A stretch of DNA of 64,000 nt, taken from the NCBI GenBank assembly GCA_963921795.1, contig OY997643.1, forward strand, positions 74,569,874-74,633,873. Direction: 5' to 3'. Made by a program: the position numbers and the translations under genes. A model generated the notes under the pieces. That model was not told where the DNA came from. It worked only from the letters and a program-made list of their open reading frames with translations, and searched no databases. This DNA comes from Nannobrachium achirus (taxonomy: Eukaryota; Chordata; Actinopteri; Myctophiformes; Myctophidae). Below are positions 42,795 through 56,302 of the stretch, piece after piece; the first letter of the stretch is position 1, and the number at the start of each line of letters is the position of its first letter.

Positions 42795-43708
42795 AAGTTT
42801 GGGTTTAGCACATTGTTCTGATTTCACTGAAGGCATAGGCCTACTGATGGTGACACAATGCACACTGGCTGTTGTAAAGGGTTCACAGCCCACAGAGGCT
42901 GAAACTGTCCGAAACCACTCAAAGTGTTGTTGAAACGGAGACACTTGATCACAAAACGAAAAAGCATAATTGACACCTAAAGCCCTACTGGATGAACTGG
43001 GAACCTTTGCTAAAAGAGAGAAAAATTATAAATGAATCCTACAACGGGAAAGGAAACTTGTTAAAGAAACCCACAGTCACACTCAATCCTCAAGCCAAAA
43101 AGTTCCAACCTACCATGCAGCAACCTCCACTACCACAGCAACCGCTAACTAAACCTTCCACACAACAATCTCCACTACCACAGCAACAGTTAACTCAACC
43201 TTCCACACAGCAATCTCTACAACCACAGCAACAGTTAACTCAACCTTCCTCGCAGCAATCTCTACAACCACAGCAACAGTTAACTCAACCTTCCATGCAG
43301 CAACCTCTACAACCACAGCAACAGTTAACTCAACCTTCCACGCAGCAACCTCTAAAACCACAGCAACAGTTAACTCAACCTTCCACACAGCAATCTCTAC
43401 AACCACAGCAACAGTTACCTCAACCTTCCACACAGCAATCTCTACAACCACAGCAACAGTTAACTCAACCTTCCACACAGCAATCTCTACAACCACAGCA
43501 ACAATTATCTCAACCTTCCACGCAGCAACCTCTACAACCACAGCAAGTCTACAATCGGGTACAAGTCCAATGCATTGGTGGTTCATATGGTTTCAGTTTT
43601 ATGGTTGTAACCCGTTCGAGGGTTCATGGTTCACTGTTACAATGTTATGGTTGTAACCTGTTCGTGGGTCTGACTCTGTTCTGAAGGTTTTGAGGTTTTA
43701 ACTGATTT
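42795..43708 (+). pseudogene. gag module 5: helix region and 32-bp array deleted
   Basis: Start-less leader, then GCCCTACTGGATGAACTGGG joins directly to AAATTATAAATGAATCCTAC, skipping the helix and coil. The 45-bp array at 43116-43545 (~9.5 units) is open as LQPQQQLTQPSTQQS repeats from about 42992 to 43684, the longest Gln/Pro frame among the early modules. Confidence 0.75.
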
Positions 43709-44644
43709 AAGTTTGGGTTTAGCACATTGTTCTGATTTCACTGAAGGCATATGCTTACTGATGGTGACAATGCACGCTGGCTGTTGTAAAGGGTTCACAG
43801 CCCACAGAGGCTGAAAAACTGTCCGAAACCACTCAAAGTGCTGTCGAAACGGAGACACGAAACGGAGACGAAAAAGCATATTGACACCTAAAGCCCTACT
43901 GGATAAACTGGAAACTTTGCAAAAAGAGAGAAAGGCAAAATTGAACAAGGCATCTAACCTGCAAAAAAGCATTTGGGAGTGGATGCAAACTGGATCCAAA
44001 CATGAGGTGCAATGTGTGTTTATGACGTATTTAAACTTAATCAATGTGTGTTTATGAAGTATTTAAACTGAATCAATGTTTGTTGTTTATGAAGTATTTA
44101 AACTTAATCAATGTGTATTTAAACTTAATCAATGTGTGTTTATGAAGTATTTCAACTTAATCAATGTGTGTTTATGAAGTATTTAAACTGAATCAATGTG
44201 TTACAACCACAGCAACTGCTAACTCAACCTTCCACACAGCAACCTCTACAACCACAGCAACAGTTAACTCAACCTTCCACGCAGCAACCTCTACAACCAC
44301 AGCAACAGTTAACTCAACCTTCCTCGCAGCAATCTCTACAACCACAGCAACAGTTAACTCAACCTTCCACGCAGCAACCTCTACAACCACAGCAACAGTT
44401 AACTCAACCTTCCACACAGCAATCTCTACAACCACAGCAACAGTTAACTCAACCTTCCACGCAGCAACCTCTACAACCACAGAAAGTCTACAACCGGGTA
44501 CAAGTCCAATGCATTGGTGGTTCATGGTTTCAGTTTTATGGTTGTAACCCGTTCGAGGGTTCATGGTTCACTGTTACAATGTTAGGTTGTAACCCGTTTG
44601 TGGGTCTGACTCTGTTCTGAAGGTTTTGAGTTTTTAACTGATTT
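43709..44644 (+). pseudogene. gag module 6
   Basis: Start-less leader, helix region complete, five to six 32-bp units with TTTGTTGTTTATGAAG variants, coil absent, 45-bp array 44201-44484 (~6 units, one TCCTCG variant). It corresponds to module 10 in the 4.6-kb higher-order repeat. Confidence 0.75.
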
Positions 44645-45609
44645 AAGTTTGGGTTTAGCACATTGTTCTGATTTCACTGAAGGCATAGGCCTACTGATGG
44701 TGACACAATGCACGCTGGCTGTTGTAAAGGGTTCACAGCCCACAGAGGCTGAAAAACTGTCCGAAACCACTCAAAGTGCTGTCGAAACGGAGACACGAAA
44801 CGGAGACGAAAAAGCATATTGACACCTAAAGCCCAACTGGATAAACTGGAAACATTGCAAAAAGAGAGAAAGGCAAAATTGAACAAGGCATCTAACCTGC
44901 AAAAAAGCATTTGGGAGTGGATGCAAACTGGATCCAAACATGAGGTGCAACGTGTGTTTATGACGTATTTAAACTTAATCAATGGGTGTTTATGAAGTAT
45001 TTAAACTTAATCAATGTGTGTTTATGAAGTATTTCAACTTAATCAATGTGTGTATATGAAGTATTTAAACTGAATCAATGTGTGTTACAACCACAGCAAC
45101 TGCTAACTCAACCTTCCACACAGCAACCTCTACAACCACAGCAACAGTTAACTCAACCTTCCAAACAGCAATCTCTACAACCACAGCAACAGTTAACTCA
45201 ACCTTCCACGCAGCAACCTCTACAACCACAGCAACTGCTAACTCAACCTTCCACGCAGCAATCTCTACAACCACAGCAACTGCTAACTCAACCTTCCACA
45301 CAGCAATCTCTACAACCACAGCAACAGTTAACTCAACCTTCCACACAGCAAACTCTACAACCACAGCAACAGTTAACTCAACCTTCCACACAGCAATCTC
45401 TACAACCACAGCAACAGTTAACTCAACCTTCCACACAGCAATCTCTACAACCACAGCAACAGTTATCTCAACCTTGCACGCAGCAATCCCTCAACCACCA
45501 CAACCATTACTACAGCAACTACCATCACTGCAACCACTACAACCCATGGTTTTAACCCTTTTGTGGGTCTGACTCTGTTCTGAAGGTTTTGAAGTTTTAA
45601 CTGTGATTT
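44645..45609 (+). pseudogene. gag module 7
   Basis: Start-less leader, helix region, three to four 32-bp units, coil absent. The 45-bp array 45085-45488 (9 units) ends in a distinctive CCTCAACCACCACAACCATT tail. It corresponds to module 11 with almost no differences in the array. Confidence 0.75.
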
Positions 45610-46765
45610 AAGTTTGGGTTTTGCACGTTGTTCTGATTTCACTGAAGGCACTGTTTTATATTTGAACTGTTGGTATTTTGCATTGCTATTTATTATGGTG
45701 TCTGATAAAGGTGTTCAGGATGAAAATGAAATATGCGTAATGGTTGAACTACCCGCCAGTGGGGCTGAAACGCATAGGCCTACTGATGGTGACGCAATGC
45801 ACACTGGCTGTTGTAAAGGGTTCACAGCCCCCAGAGGCTGAAAAGTAGTCCGAAACCACTCAAAGTGTTGTTGAAACGGAGACACCGGTCATGAAACGAA
45901 AAAGCATATTGACACTCAAAGCATTTGGGAGTGGATGCAAACTGGATCCCAACATGAGGTGCAATGCGTGTTTATGAAGTATTTAAACTTAATCAATGTG
46001 TGTTTATGAAGTATTTAAACTTAATCAATGTGTGTTTATGAAGTATTTAAACTGAATCAATGTGTGTTTATGAAGTATTTAAACTTAATCAAGGAAGCAA
46101 GAGATGCTCAGAAGGCTCTGTTGCCAGTATTGCCCCCGGAAGAGAAGGCAAAACATGATTTATGGTTCAATGCAAAAATTATAAATGAATCCTACAACAG
46201 GAAAGGAAACATGTTAAAGGAAACTGCAGTCCCACTCAATCCTCAAGCCAAAGAGATCCAACATACACACTACCACAGCAACCGCTAACTCAACCTTCCA
46301 AGCAACAATCTCTACAACCACAGCAACAGTAAACTCGACCTTCCACGCAGCAATCTCTACAACCACAGCAACAGTTAACTCAACCTTCCACGCAGCAACC
46401 TCTACAACAACAGCAAAAGTTAACTCGGCCTTCCACGCAGCAATCTCTACAACCACAGCAACAGTTAACTCAACCTTCCACGCAGCAACCTCTAAAACCA
46501 CAGCAAAAGTTAACTCAACCTTCCACGCAGCAACCTCTACAACCACAGCAAGTCTACAACCGGGTACAAGTCCAATGCATTGGTGGTTCATGGTTTCAGT
46601 TTTTTGATTGCAACCCGGGGTACAAGTCCAATCCATTGGTGGTTCATTGTTTCAGTTGTATGGTTGTAACCGTTCGAGGGTTCATGGTTCATTGTTACAA
46701 TGTTATGGTTGCCCCCGTTTGTGGGTCTGACTCTGTTCTGAAGGTTTTGAGGTTTTAACTGATTT
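45610..46765 (+). pseudogene. gag module 8: start codon kept
   Basis: ATG at 45695 (MVSDKGVQDENEIC) opens about 49 codons. A deletion that joins GCAATGCACACTGGCTGTTG then shifts the frame. The helix region is mostly lost. Four 32-bp units, a shortened KEARDAQKALLPVLPPEEKAK block, then AAATGAATCCTACAACAGG and a 45-bp array (46268-46550) with AAACTCGACC and CAAAAGTTAACTCGGCC variants. It corresponds to module 12. Confidence 0.75.
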
Positions 46766-48184
46766 AAGTTTGGGTTTTGCACATTGTTCTGATTTCACTG
46801 AAGGCATAGGCCTACTGATGGTGACACAATGCACGCTGGCTGTTGTAAAGGGTTCACAGCCCCCAGAGGCTGAAAAACTGTCCGAAACCACTGAAAGTGC
46901 TGTCGAAACAGAGACACGAAACAGAGACACGAAAAAGCATATTGACACCCAAAGCCCTACTGGATAAACTGGAAACTTTGCTAAAAGAGAGAAAGGCAAA
47001 ATTGAACAAGGCATCTAACCTGCAAAAAAGCATTTGGGAGTGGATGCAAACTGGATCCAAACATGAGGTGCAATGTGTGTTTATGAAGTATTTAAACTTA
47101 ATCAATGTGTGTTTATGAAGTATTTAAACTGAATCATTGTGTGTTTATGAAGCATTTAAACTGAATCAATGTGTGTTTATGAAGTATTTAAACTTAATCA
47201 AGGAAGCAAGAGATGCTCAGAAGGCTCTGTTGCCAGTATTGCCCCCGGAGGAGAAGGCAAAACATGATTTATGGTTTAATGCAAAAATGATAAATGTCAA
47301 GGAATTTGTGGATGAAGTGAATACTTGGACACAAAGTACAAAGGAAAACATTCTGAAAAAGAAAAGGGAAATGGAGGAGGAGGAAGAAATGCTGAAAAAG
47401 AGAAAGGAAATGATGGAGCTTGATGCACAACTGAGAGCTACCAATGCAAACATAGAATTGTTACAAACCCCCAGTTGCCAAGCTCTGTCACTCACACATT
47501 CAGATGGAATGGAATCCTACTACAGGAAAGGAACCATGTTAAAGGAACCCACAGTCACACTCAATCCTCAAGACAAAAAGTTCCAACCTACCATGCAGCA
47601 ACCTCCACTACCACAGCAACCGCTAACTCAACCTTCCACGCAGCAACCTCCACTACCACAGCAACCACTAACTCAACCTTCCACGCAGCAATCTCTACAA
47701 CCACAGCAACAGTTAACTCAACCTTCCTCGCAGCAATCTCTACAACCACGGCAACAGTTAACTCAACCTTCCACGCAGCAACCTCTAAAACCACAGCAAC
47801 AGTTAACTCAACCTTCCACACAGCAATCTCTACAACCACAGCAACAGTTAACTCAACCTTCCACACAGCAATCTCTATAACCACAGCAACAGTTAACTCA
47901 AGCTTCCACACAGCAATCTCTACAACCACAGCAACAGTTACCTCAACCTTCCACACAGCAATCTCTACAACCACAGCAACAGTTAACTCAACCTTCCACG
48001 CAGCAACTTCTACAACCACAGCAAGTCTACAACCGGGTACAAGTCCAATGCATTGGTGGTTCATGGTTTCAGTTTTATGGTTGTAACCCGTTCGAGGGTT
48101 CATGGTTCACTGTTACAATGTTATGGTTGTAACCCGTTTGTGGGTCTGACTCTGTTCTGAAAGTTTTGAGGTTTTAACTGATTT
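46766..48184 (+). pseudogene. gag module 9: full coil plus long Gln/Pro array
   Basis: Start-less leader and complete helix region. Four 32-bp units, then an open frame of 247 codons (47137-47880) with KEARDAQKALLPVLPPEEKA, VKEFVDEVNTWTQSTKENIL, a highly charged coiled coil (EMEEEEEMLKKRKEMMELDA) and Gln/Pro repeats, ending at TAA in a CTATAACCACAG variant. This is the most complete coil-array module. It corresponds to module 13. Confidence 0.8.
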
Positions 48185-49218
48185 AAGTTTGGGTCTAGCA
48201 CATTGTTCTGATTTCACTGAAGGCATAGGCCTACTGATGGTGACACAATGCATGCTGGCTGTTGTAAAGGGTTCACAGCCCACAGAGGCTGAAAAACTGT
48301 CTGAAACCACTCAAAGTGTTGTCGAAACGGAGACACGAAACGGAGACGAAAACGCATATTGACACCTAAAGCCCTACTGGATAAACTGGAAACTTTGCAA
48401 AAAGAGAAAGGCAAAATTGAACAAGGCATCTAACCTGCAAAAAAGCATTTGGGAGTGGATGCAAACTGGATCCAAACATGAGGTGCAATGTGTGTTTATG
48501 ACGTATTTAAACTTAGTCAATGTGTGTTTTTGAAGTATTTAAACTGAATCAATGTTTGTTGTTTATGAAGTATTTAAACTTAATCAATGTGTGTTTATGA
48601 AGTATTTCAACTTAATCAATGTGTGTTTATGAAGTATTTAAACTAAATCAATGTGTGTTACAACCACTTAATCAATGTGTGTTTATGAAGTATTTAAACT
48701 TAATCAATGTGTGTTTATGAAGTATTTCAACTTAATGTGTGTTTATGAAGTATTTAAACTGAATCAATGTGTGTTACAACCACATCAACAGTTAACTCAA
48801 CCTTCCACGCAGCAACCTCTAAAACCACAGCAACTGCTAACTCAACCTTCCACACAGCAACCAATACAACCACAGCAACAGTTAACTCAACCTTCCTCGC
48901 AGCAATCTCTACAACCACAGCAACAGTTAACTCAACCTTCCACGCAGCAACCTCTACAACCACAGCAACAGTTAACTCAACCTTCCACACAGCAATCTCT
49001 ACAACCACAGCAACAGTTAACTCAACCTTCCACGCAGCAACCTCTACAACCACAGCAAGTCTACAACCGGGTACAAGTCCAATGCATTGGTGGTTCATGG
49101 TTTCGGTTTTATGGTTGTAACCCGTTCGAGGGTTCATGGTTCACTGTTACAATGTTATGGTTGTAACCCGTTTGTGGGTCTGACTCTGTTCTGAAGGTTT
49201 TGAGTTTTTAACTGATTT
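48185..49218 (+). pseudogene. gag module 10 (first module of the second higher-order copy)
   Basis: Start-less leader, helix region with a 2-bp loss in CAAAAAGAGAAAGGC, eight or more 32-bp units including one fused to GTTACAACCACTTAATC, coil absent, 45-bp array 48775-49058 (~6 units, with CCAATACAACC variant). Confidence 0.75.
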
Positions 49219-50207
49219 AAGTTTGGGTTTAGCACATTGTTCTGATTTCACTGAAGGCATAGGCCTACTGATGGTGACACAATGCACGCTGGCTGTTGTA
49301 AAGGGTTCACAGCCCACAGAGGCTGAAAAACTGTCCGAAACCACTCAAAGTGCTGTCGAAACGGGGAGACGAAAAAGCATATTGACACCTAAAGCCCAAC
49401 TGGATAAACTGGAAACATTGCAAAAAGAGAGAAAGGCAAAATTGAACAAGGCATCTAACCTGCAAAAAAGCATTTGGGAGTGGATGCAAACTGGATCCAA
49501 ACATGAGGTGCAACGTGTGTTTATGACGTATTTAAACTTAATCAATGGGTGTTTATGAAGTATTTAAACTGAATCAATGTTTGTTGTTTATGAAGTATTT
49601 AAACTTAATCAATGTGTGTTTATGAAGTATTTCAACTTAATCAATGTGTGTATATGAAGTATTTAAACTGAATCAATGTGTGTTACAACCACAGCAACTG
49701 CTAACTCAACCTTCCACACAGCAACCTCTACAACCACAGCAACAGTTAACTCAACCTTCCAAACAGCAATCTCTACAACCACAGCAACAGTTAACTCAAC
49801 CTTCCACGCAGCAACCTCTACAACCACAGCAACTGCTAACTCAACCTTCCACGCAGCAATCTCTACAACCACAGCAACTGCTAACTCAACCTTCCACACA
49901 GCAATCTCTACAACCACAGCAACAGTTAACTCAACCTGTCACACAGCAAACTCTACAACCACAGCAACAGTTAACTCAACCTTCCACACAGCAATCTCTA
50001 CAACCACAGCAACAGTTAACTCAACCTTCCACACAGCAATCTCTACAACCACAGCAACAGTTATCTCAACCTTGCACGCAGCAATCCCTCAACCACCACA
50101 ACCATTACTACAGCAACTACCATCACTGCAACCACTACAACCCATGGTTTTAACCCTTTTGTGGGTCTGACTCTGTTCTGAAGGTTTTGAAGTTTTAACT
50201 GTGATTT
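49219..50207 (+). pseudogene. gag module 11
   Basis: Near copy of module 7 at +4,574 bp. It differs by one extra 32-bp variant (TTTGTTGTTTATG) and a CCTTCC to CCTGTC change in the 45-bp array (49937). A small deletion occurs in the GAAACGGGGAGACG region. Confidence 0.75.
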
Positions 50208-51318
50208 AAGTTTGGGTTTTGCACGTTGTTCTGATTTCACTGAAGGCACTGTTTTATATTTGAACTGTTGGTATTTTGCATTGCTATTTATTATGGTGTC
50301 TGATAAAGGTGTTCAGGATGAAAATGAAATATGCGTAATGGTTGAACTACCCGCCAGTGGGGCTGAAACGAATAGGCCTACTGATGGTGACGCAATGCAC
50401 ACTGGCTGTTGTAAAGGGTTCACAGCCCCCAGAGGCTGAAAAGTAGTCCGAAACCACTCAAAGTGTTGTTGAAACGGAGACACCGGTCATGAAACGAAAA
50501 AGCATATTGACACTCAAAGCATTTGGGAGTGGATGCAAACTGGATCCCAACATGAGGTGCAATGCGTGTTTATGAAGTATTTAAACTTAATCAATGTGTG
50601 TTTATGAAGTATTTAAACTTAATCAATGTGTGTTTATGAAGTATTTAAACTGAATCAATGTGTGTTTATGAAGTATTTAAACTTAATCAAGGAAGCAAGA
50701 GATGCTCAGAAGGCTCTGTTGCCAGTATTGCCCCCGGAAGAGAAGGCAAAACATGATTTATGGTTCAATGCAAAAATTATAAATGAATCCTACAACAGGA
50801 AAGGAAACATGTTAAAGGAAACTGCAGTCCCACTCAATCCTCAAGCCAAAGAGATCCAACATACACACTACCACAGCAACCGCTAACTCAACCTTCCAAG
50901 CAACAATCTCTACAACCACAGCAACAGTAAACTCGACCTTCCACGCAGCAATCTCTACAACCACAGCAACAGTTAACTCAACCTTCCACGCAGCAACCTC
51001 TACAACAACAGCAAAAGTTAACTCGGCCTTCCACGCAGCAATCTCTACAACCACAGCAACAGTTAACTCAACCTTCCACGCAGCAACCTCTACAACCACA
51101 GCAAGTCTACAACCGGGTACAAGTCCAATGCATTGGTGGTTCATGGTTTCAGTTTTTTGATTGCAACCCGGGGTACAAGTCCAATCCATTGGTGGTTCAT
51201 TGTTTCAGTTGTATGGTTGTAACCGTTCGAAGGTTCATGGTTCATTGTTACAATGTTATGGTTGCCCCCGTTTGTGGGTCTGACTCTGTTCTGAAGGTTT
51301 TGAGGTTTTAACTGATTT
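50208..51318 (+). pseudogene. gag module 12: start codon kept
   Basis: Near copy of module 8 at +4,598 bp, with the ATG at 50293 and the same frameshift. The 45-bp array has exactly one unit fewer, which changes the offset of everything downstream to +4,553 bp. Confidence 0.75.
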
Positions 51319-52737
51319 AAGTTTGGGTTTTGCACATTGTTCTGATTTCACTGAAGGCATAGGCCTACTGATGGTGACACAATGCACGCTGGCTGTTCTA
51401 AAGGGTTCACAGCCCCCAGAGGCTGAAAAACTGTCCGAAACCACTCAAAGTGCTGTCGAAACAGAGACACGAAACGGAGACACGAAAAAGCATATTGACA
51501 CCCAAAGCCCTACTGGATAAACTGGAAACTTTGCTAAAAGAGAGAAAGGCAAAATTGAACAAGGCATCTAACCTGCAAAAAAGCATTTGGGAGTGGATGC
51601 AAACTGGATCCAAACATGAGGTGCAATGTGTGTTTATGAAGTATTTAAACTTAATCAATGTGTGTTTATGAAGTATTTAAACTGAATCAATGTGTGTTTA
51701 TGAAGCATTTAAACTGAATCAATGTGTGTTTATGAAGTATTTAAACTTAATCAAGGAAGCAAGAGATGCTCAGAAGGCTCTGTTGCCAGTATTGCCCCCG
51801 GAGGAGAAGGCAAAACGTGATTTATGGTTTAATGCAAAAATGATAAATGTCAAGGAATTTGTGGATGAAGTGAATACTTGGACACAAAATACAAAGGAAA
51901 ACATTCTGAAAAAGAAAAGGGAAATGGAGGAGGAGGAAGAAATGCTGAAAAAGAGAAAGGAAATGATGGAGCTTGATGCACAACTGAGAGCTACCAATGC
52001 AAACATAGAATTGTTACAAACCCCCAGTTGCCAAGCTCTGTCACTCACACATTCAGATGGAATGGAATCCTACTACAGGAAAGGAACCATGTTAAAGGAA
52101 CCCACAGTCACACTCAATCCTCAAGACAAAAAGTTCCAACCTACCATGCAGCAACCTCCACTACCACAGCAACCGCTAACTCAACCTTCCACGCAGCAAC
52201 CTCCACTACCACAGCAACCACTAACTCAACCTTCCACGCAGCAATCTCTAGAACCACAGCAACAGTTAACTCAACCTTCCTCGCAGCAATCTCTACAACC
52301 ACGGGAACAGTTAACTCAACCTTCCACGCAGCAACCTCTAAAACCACAGCAACAGTTAACTCAACCTTCCACACAGCAATCTCTACAACCACAGCAACAG
52401 TTAACTCAACCTTCCACACAGCAATCTCTATAACCACAGCAACAGTTAACTCAAGCTTCCACACAGCAATCTCTACAACCACAGCAACAGTTACCTCAAC
52501 CTTCCACACAGCAATCTCTACAACCACAGCAACAGTTAACTCAACCTTCCACGCAGCAACTTCTACAACAACAGCAAGTCTACAACCGGGTACAAGTCCA
52601 ATGCATTGGTGGTTCATGGTTTCAGTTTTATGGTTGTAACCCGTTCGAGGGTTCATGGTTCACTGTTACAATGTTATGGTTGTAACCCGTTCGTGGGTCT
52701 GACTCTGTTCTGAAAGTTTTTAGGTTTTAACTGATTT
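51319..52737 (+). pseudogene. gag module 13: full coil plus long Gln/Pro array
   Basis: Near copy of module 9 at +4,553 bp. The 247-codon frame (51690-52433) carries a few substitutions (KAKH to KAKR, TQST to TQNT, one SLQP to SLEP). The same TAA ends it. Retention of the open frame in both copies reflects recent duplication and not selection. Confidence 0.8.
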
Positions 52738-53700
52738 AAGTTTGGGTCTAGCACATTGTTCTGATTTCACTGAAGGCATAGGCCTACTGATGGTGACACA
52801 ATGCACGCTGGCTGTTGTAAAGGGTTCACAGCCCACAGAGGCTGAAAAACTGTCTGAAACCACTCAAAGTGTTGTCGAAACGGAGACACGAAACGGAGAC
52901 GAAAACGCATATTGACACCTAAAGCCCTACTGGATAAACTGGAAACTTTGCAAAAAGAGAAAGGCAAAATTGAACAAGGCATCTAACCTGCAAAAAAGCA
53001 TTTGGGAGTGGATGCAAACTGGATCCAATCATGAGGTGCAATGTGTGTTTATGACGTATTTAAACTTAGTCAATGTGTGTTTTTGAAGTATTTAAACTGA
53101 ATCAATGTTTGTTGTTTATGAAGTATTTAAACTTAATCAATGTGTGTTTATGAAGTATTTCAACTTAATCAATGTGTGTTTATGAAGTATTTAAACTGAA
53201 TCAATGTGTGTTACAACCACAGCAACTGCTAACTCAACCTTCCACACAGCAACCTCTACAACCACAGCAACAGTTAACTCAACCTTCCACACAGCAATCT
53301 CTACAACCACAGCAACAGTTAACTCAACCGTCCACGCAGCAATCTCTACAACCACAGCAACAGTTAACACAACCTTCCACGCAGCAATCTCTACAACCAC
53401 AGCAACTGTTAACTCAACTTTCCACGCAGCAATCTCTACAACCACAGCAACAGTTAACTCAACCTTCCACACAGCAATCTCTACAACCACAGCAACAGTT
53501 AACTCAACCTTCCACACAGCAATCTCTACAACCACAGCAAGTCTACAATCGGGTACAAGTCCAATGCATTGGTGGTTCATGGTTTCAGTTTTATGGTTGT
53601 AACCCGTTCGAGGGTTCATGGTTCACTGTTACAATCTTATGGTTGTAACCCGTTCGTGGGTCTGACTCTGTTCTGAGGGTTTTGAGGTTTTAATTGATTT
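52738..53700 (+). pseudogene. gag module 14
   Basis: Start-less leader as in module 10 (same CAAAAAGAGAAAGGC loss). Five 32-bp units, coil absent, 45-bp array 53213-53538 (~7 units) with its own variants (CAACCGTCC, AACTCAACTTTCC). The higher-order similarity ends in this module. Confidence 0.75.
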
Positions 53701-54802
53701 AAGTTTGGGTCTAGCACATTGTTCTGATTTCACTGAAGGCATAGGCCTACTGATGATGACACAATGCACGCTGGCTGTTGTAAAGGGTTCACAGCCCCCA
53801 GAGGGTGAAAAACTGTCCGAAACCACTCAAAGTGCTGTCGAAACGGAGACACGAAACGGAGACGAAAAAGCATATTGACACCTAAAGCCCTACTGGATAA
53901 ACTGGAAACTTTGTTAAAAGAGAGAAAGGCAAAATTGAACAAGGCATCTAACCTGCAAAAAAGCATTTGGGAGTGGATGCAAACTGGATCCAAACATGGG
54001 GTGCAATGTGTGTTTATGAAGTATTTAAACTGAATCAATGTGTGTTTATGAAGCATTTAAACTGTATCAATGTGTGTTTATGAAGTATTTAAACTTAATC
54101 AAGGAAGCAAGAGATGCTCAGAAGGCTCTGTTGCCAGTATTGCCCCCGGAGGAGAAGGCAAAACATGATTTATGGTTTAATGCAAAAATGATAAATGTCA
54201 AGGAATTTGTGGATGAAGTGAATACTTGGACACAAAGTACAAAGGAAAACATTCTGAAAAAGAAAAGGGAAATGGAGGAGGAGGAAGAAATGCTGAAAAA
54301 GAGAAAGGAAATGATGGAGCTTGATGCACAACTGAGAGCTACCAATGCAAACATAGTAGTGTTACAAACCCCCAGTCGCCAAGCTCAGTCACTCAGATGG
54401 AATGGAATCCTACAACAGGAAAGGAACCATGTTAAAGGAACCCACAGTCACACTCAATCCTCAAGCCAAAGAGTTCCAACCTACCATGCAGCAACCTCCA
54501 CTACCACAACAACCGCTAACTCAACCTTCCACGCAGCAACCTCTACAACCACAGCAACAGTTAACTCAACCTTCCACGCAGCAACCTCTACAACCACAGC
54601 AACAGTTAACTCAACCTTCCACACAGCAATCTCTACAACCACAGCAACAGTTAACTCAACCTTACACACAGCAACCTCTACACAGCTAGTCTACAATCGG
54701 GTACAAGTCCAATGCATTGGTGGTTCATGGTTTCAGTTCTATGGTTGCAACCCGTTCGAGGGTCTGACTCTGTTCTGAAGGTTTTGAGGTTTTAACTGAT
54801 TT
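53701..54802 (+). pseudogene. gag module 15: full coil
   Basis: Start-less leader, helix region, three 32-bp units, then a 246-codon frame (54038-54778) through the coil. A small deletion in the CACTCACACATTCAGATGG region switches the array into its Ser/Thr frame (TSTTTATVNSTFHAA). 45-bp array 54488-54687, ~4.4 units. Confidence 0.78.
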
Positions 54803-56302
54803 AAGTTTGGGTTTAGCACATTGTTCTGATTTCACCGAAGGCATAGGCCTACTGATGGTGACACAATGCACGCTGGCTGTTGTAAAGGGTTCACAGCCGC
54901 CAGAGGCTGAAACTGTCCGAAACCACTCAAAGTGTTGTTGAAACGGAGACACGAAACGGAGACACGGAACAGCATATTGACACCTAAAGCCCTACTGGAT
55001 AAACTGGAAACTTTGCTAAAAGAGAGCGAGGCAAAATTGAACAAGGCATCTAACCTGCAAAAAAGCATTTGGGAGTGGATGCAAACTGGATCCCAACTTG
55101 AGGTGCAATGTGTGTTTATGAAGTATTTAAACTTAATCAATGTGTGTTTATGAAGTATTCAAACTTAATCAATGTGTGTTTATGAAGTATTCAAACTTAA
55201 TGTGTGTTTATGAAGTATTTAAACTTAATGTGTGTTTATGAAGTATTCAAACTGAATCAATGTGTGTTTATGAAGTATTCAAACTTAATCATTGTGTGTT
55301 TATGAAGTATTTAAACTTAATCAATGTGTGTTTATGAAGTATTTAAACTGAATCAATGTGTGTTTATGAAGTATTTAATCTTAATCAAGGAAGCAAGAGA
55401 TGCTCAGAAGGCTCTGTTGCCAGTATTGCCCCCGGAGGAGAAGGCAAAACATGATTTATGGTTCAATGCAAAAATGATAAATGAATCCTACAATGGGAAA
55501 GGAAACTTGTTAAAGGAACCCACAGTCACACTCAATCCTCAAGCCAAAGAGTTCCAACCTACCATGCAGCAACCTCCACTACCACAGCAACCGCTAACTC
55601 GACCTTCCACGCAGCAATCTCTACAACCACAGCAACAGTTAACTCGACCTTCCACGCAGCAGTCTCTACAACCACAGCAACAGTTAAATCAACCTTCCAT
55701 GCAGCAATCTCTACAACCACAGCAACAGTTAACTCAACCTTCCACGCAGCAATCAATACAACCACAGCAACAGTTAACTCAACCTTCCACGCAGCAATCT
55801 CTACAACCACAGCAACAGTTAACTCAATCTTCCACGCAGCAATCTCTACAACCACAGCAACAGCTAACTCAATCTTCCACGCAGCAATCTGGGAACATGT
55901 TTCCATTCAGACATATCTCCATTCCGACTACAACCACAGCAACAGCTAACTCAACCTTCCACGCATCAATCTCTACAACCACAGCAACAGTTAGCTCAAC
56001 CTTCCACACAGCAATCTCTACAACCACAGCAAGTCTACAACCGGGTACAAGTCCAATGCATTGGTGGTTCATGGTTTCAGTTTTATGGTTGTAACCCGGG
56101 TACAAGTCCAATGCATTGGTGGTTCATGGTTTCAGTTTTATGGTTGTAACCCGGGTACAAGTCCAATGCATTGGTGGTTCATTGTTTCAGTTTTATGGTT
56201 GTAACCCGATCAAGGGTTCATGGTTCACTGTTACAATGTTATGGTTGCAACCCGTTCGTGGGTCTGACTCTGTTCTGAAGGTTTTGAGGTTTTAACTGAT
56301 TT
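54803..56302 (+). pseudogene. gag module 16: longest open frame of the array
   Basis: Start-less leader, helix region, and nine or more 32-bp units (many with TATTCAAAC). Then comes a 256-codon frame (55324-56094) with a shortened KEARDAQKALLPVLPPEEKA block and ~10 Gln/Pro units. The array is interrupted at 55889-55930 by GGGAACATGTTTCCATTCAG then ACATATCTCCATTCC. The CCGGGTACAAGTCCAATGCA linker is repeated three times. Confidence 0.78.

Noticed and set aside
47137..52433. Conserved 247-codon gag frames taken as evidence of a domesticated gene
   Set aside because: The two frames are one recent 4.6-kb duplication. They lack the Gag start and core and end at the same nonsense codon, so retention does not show selection.
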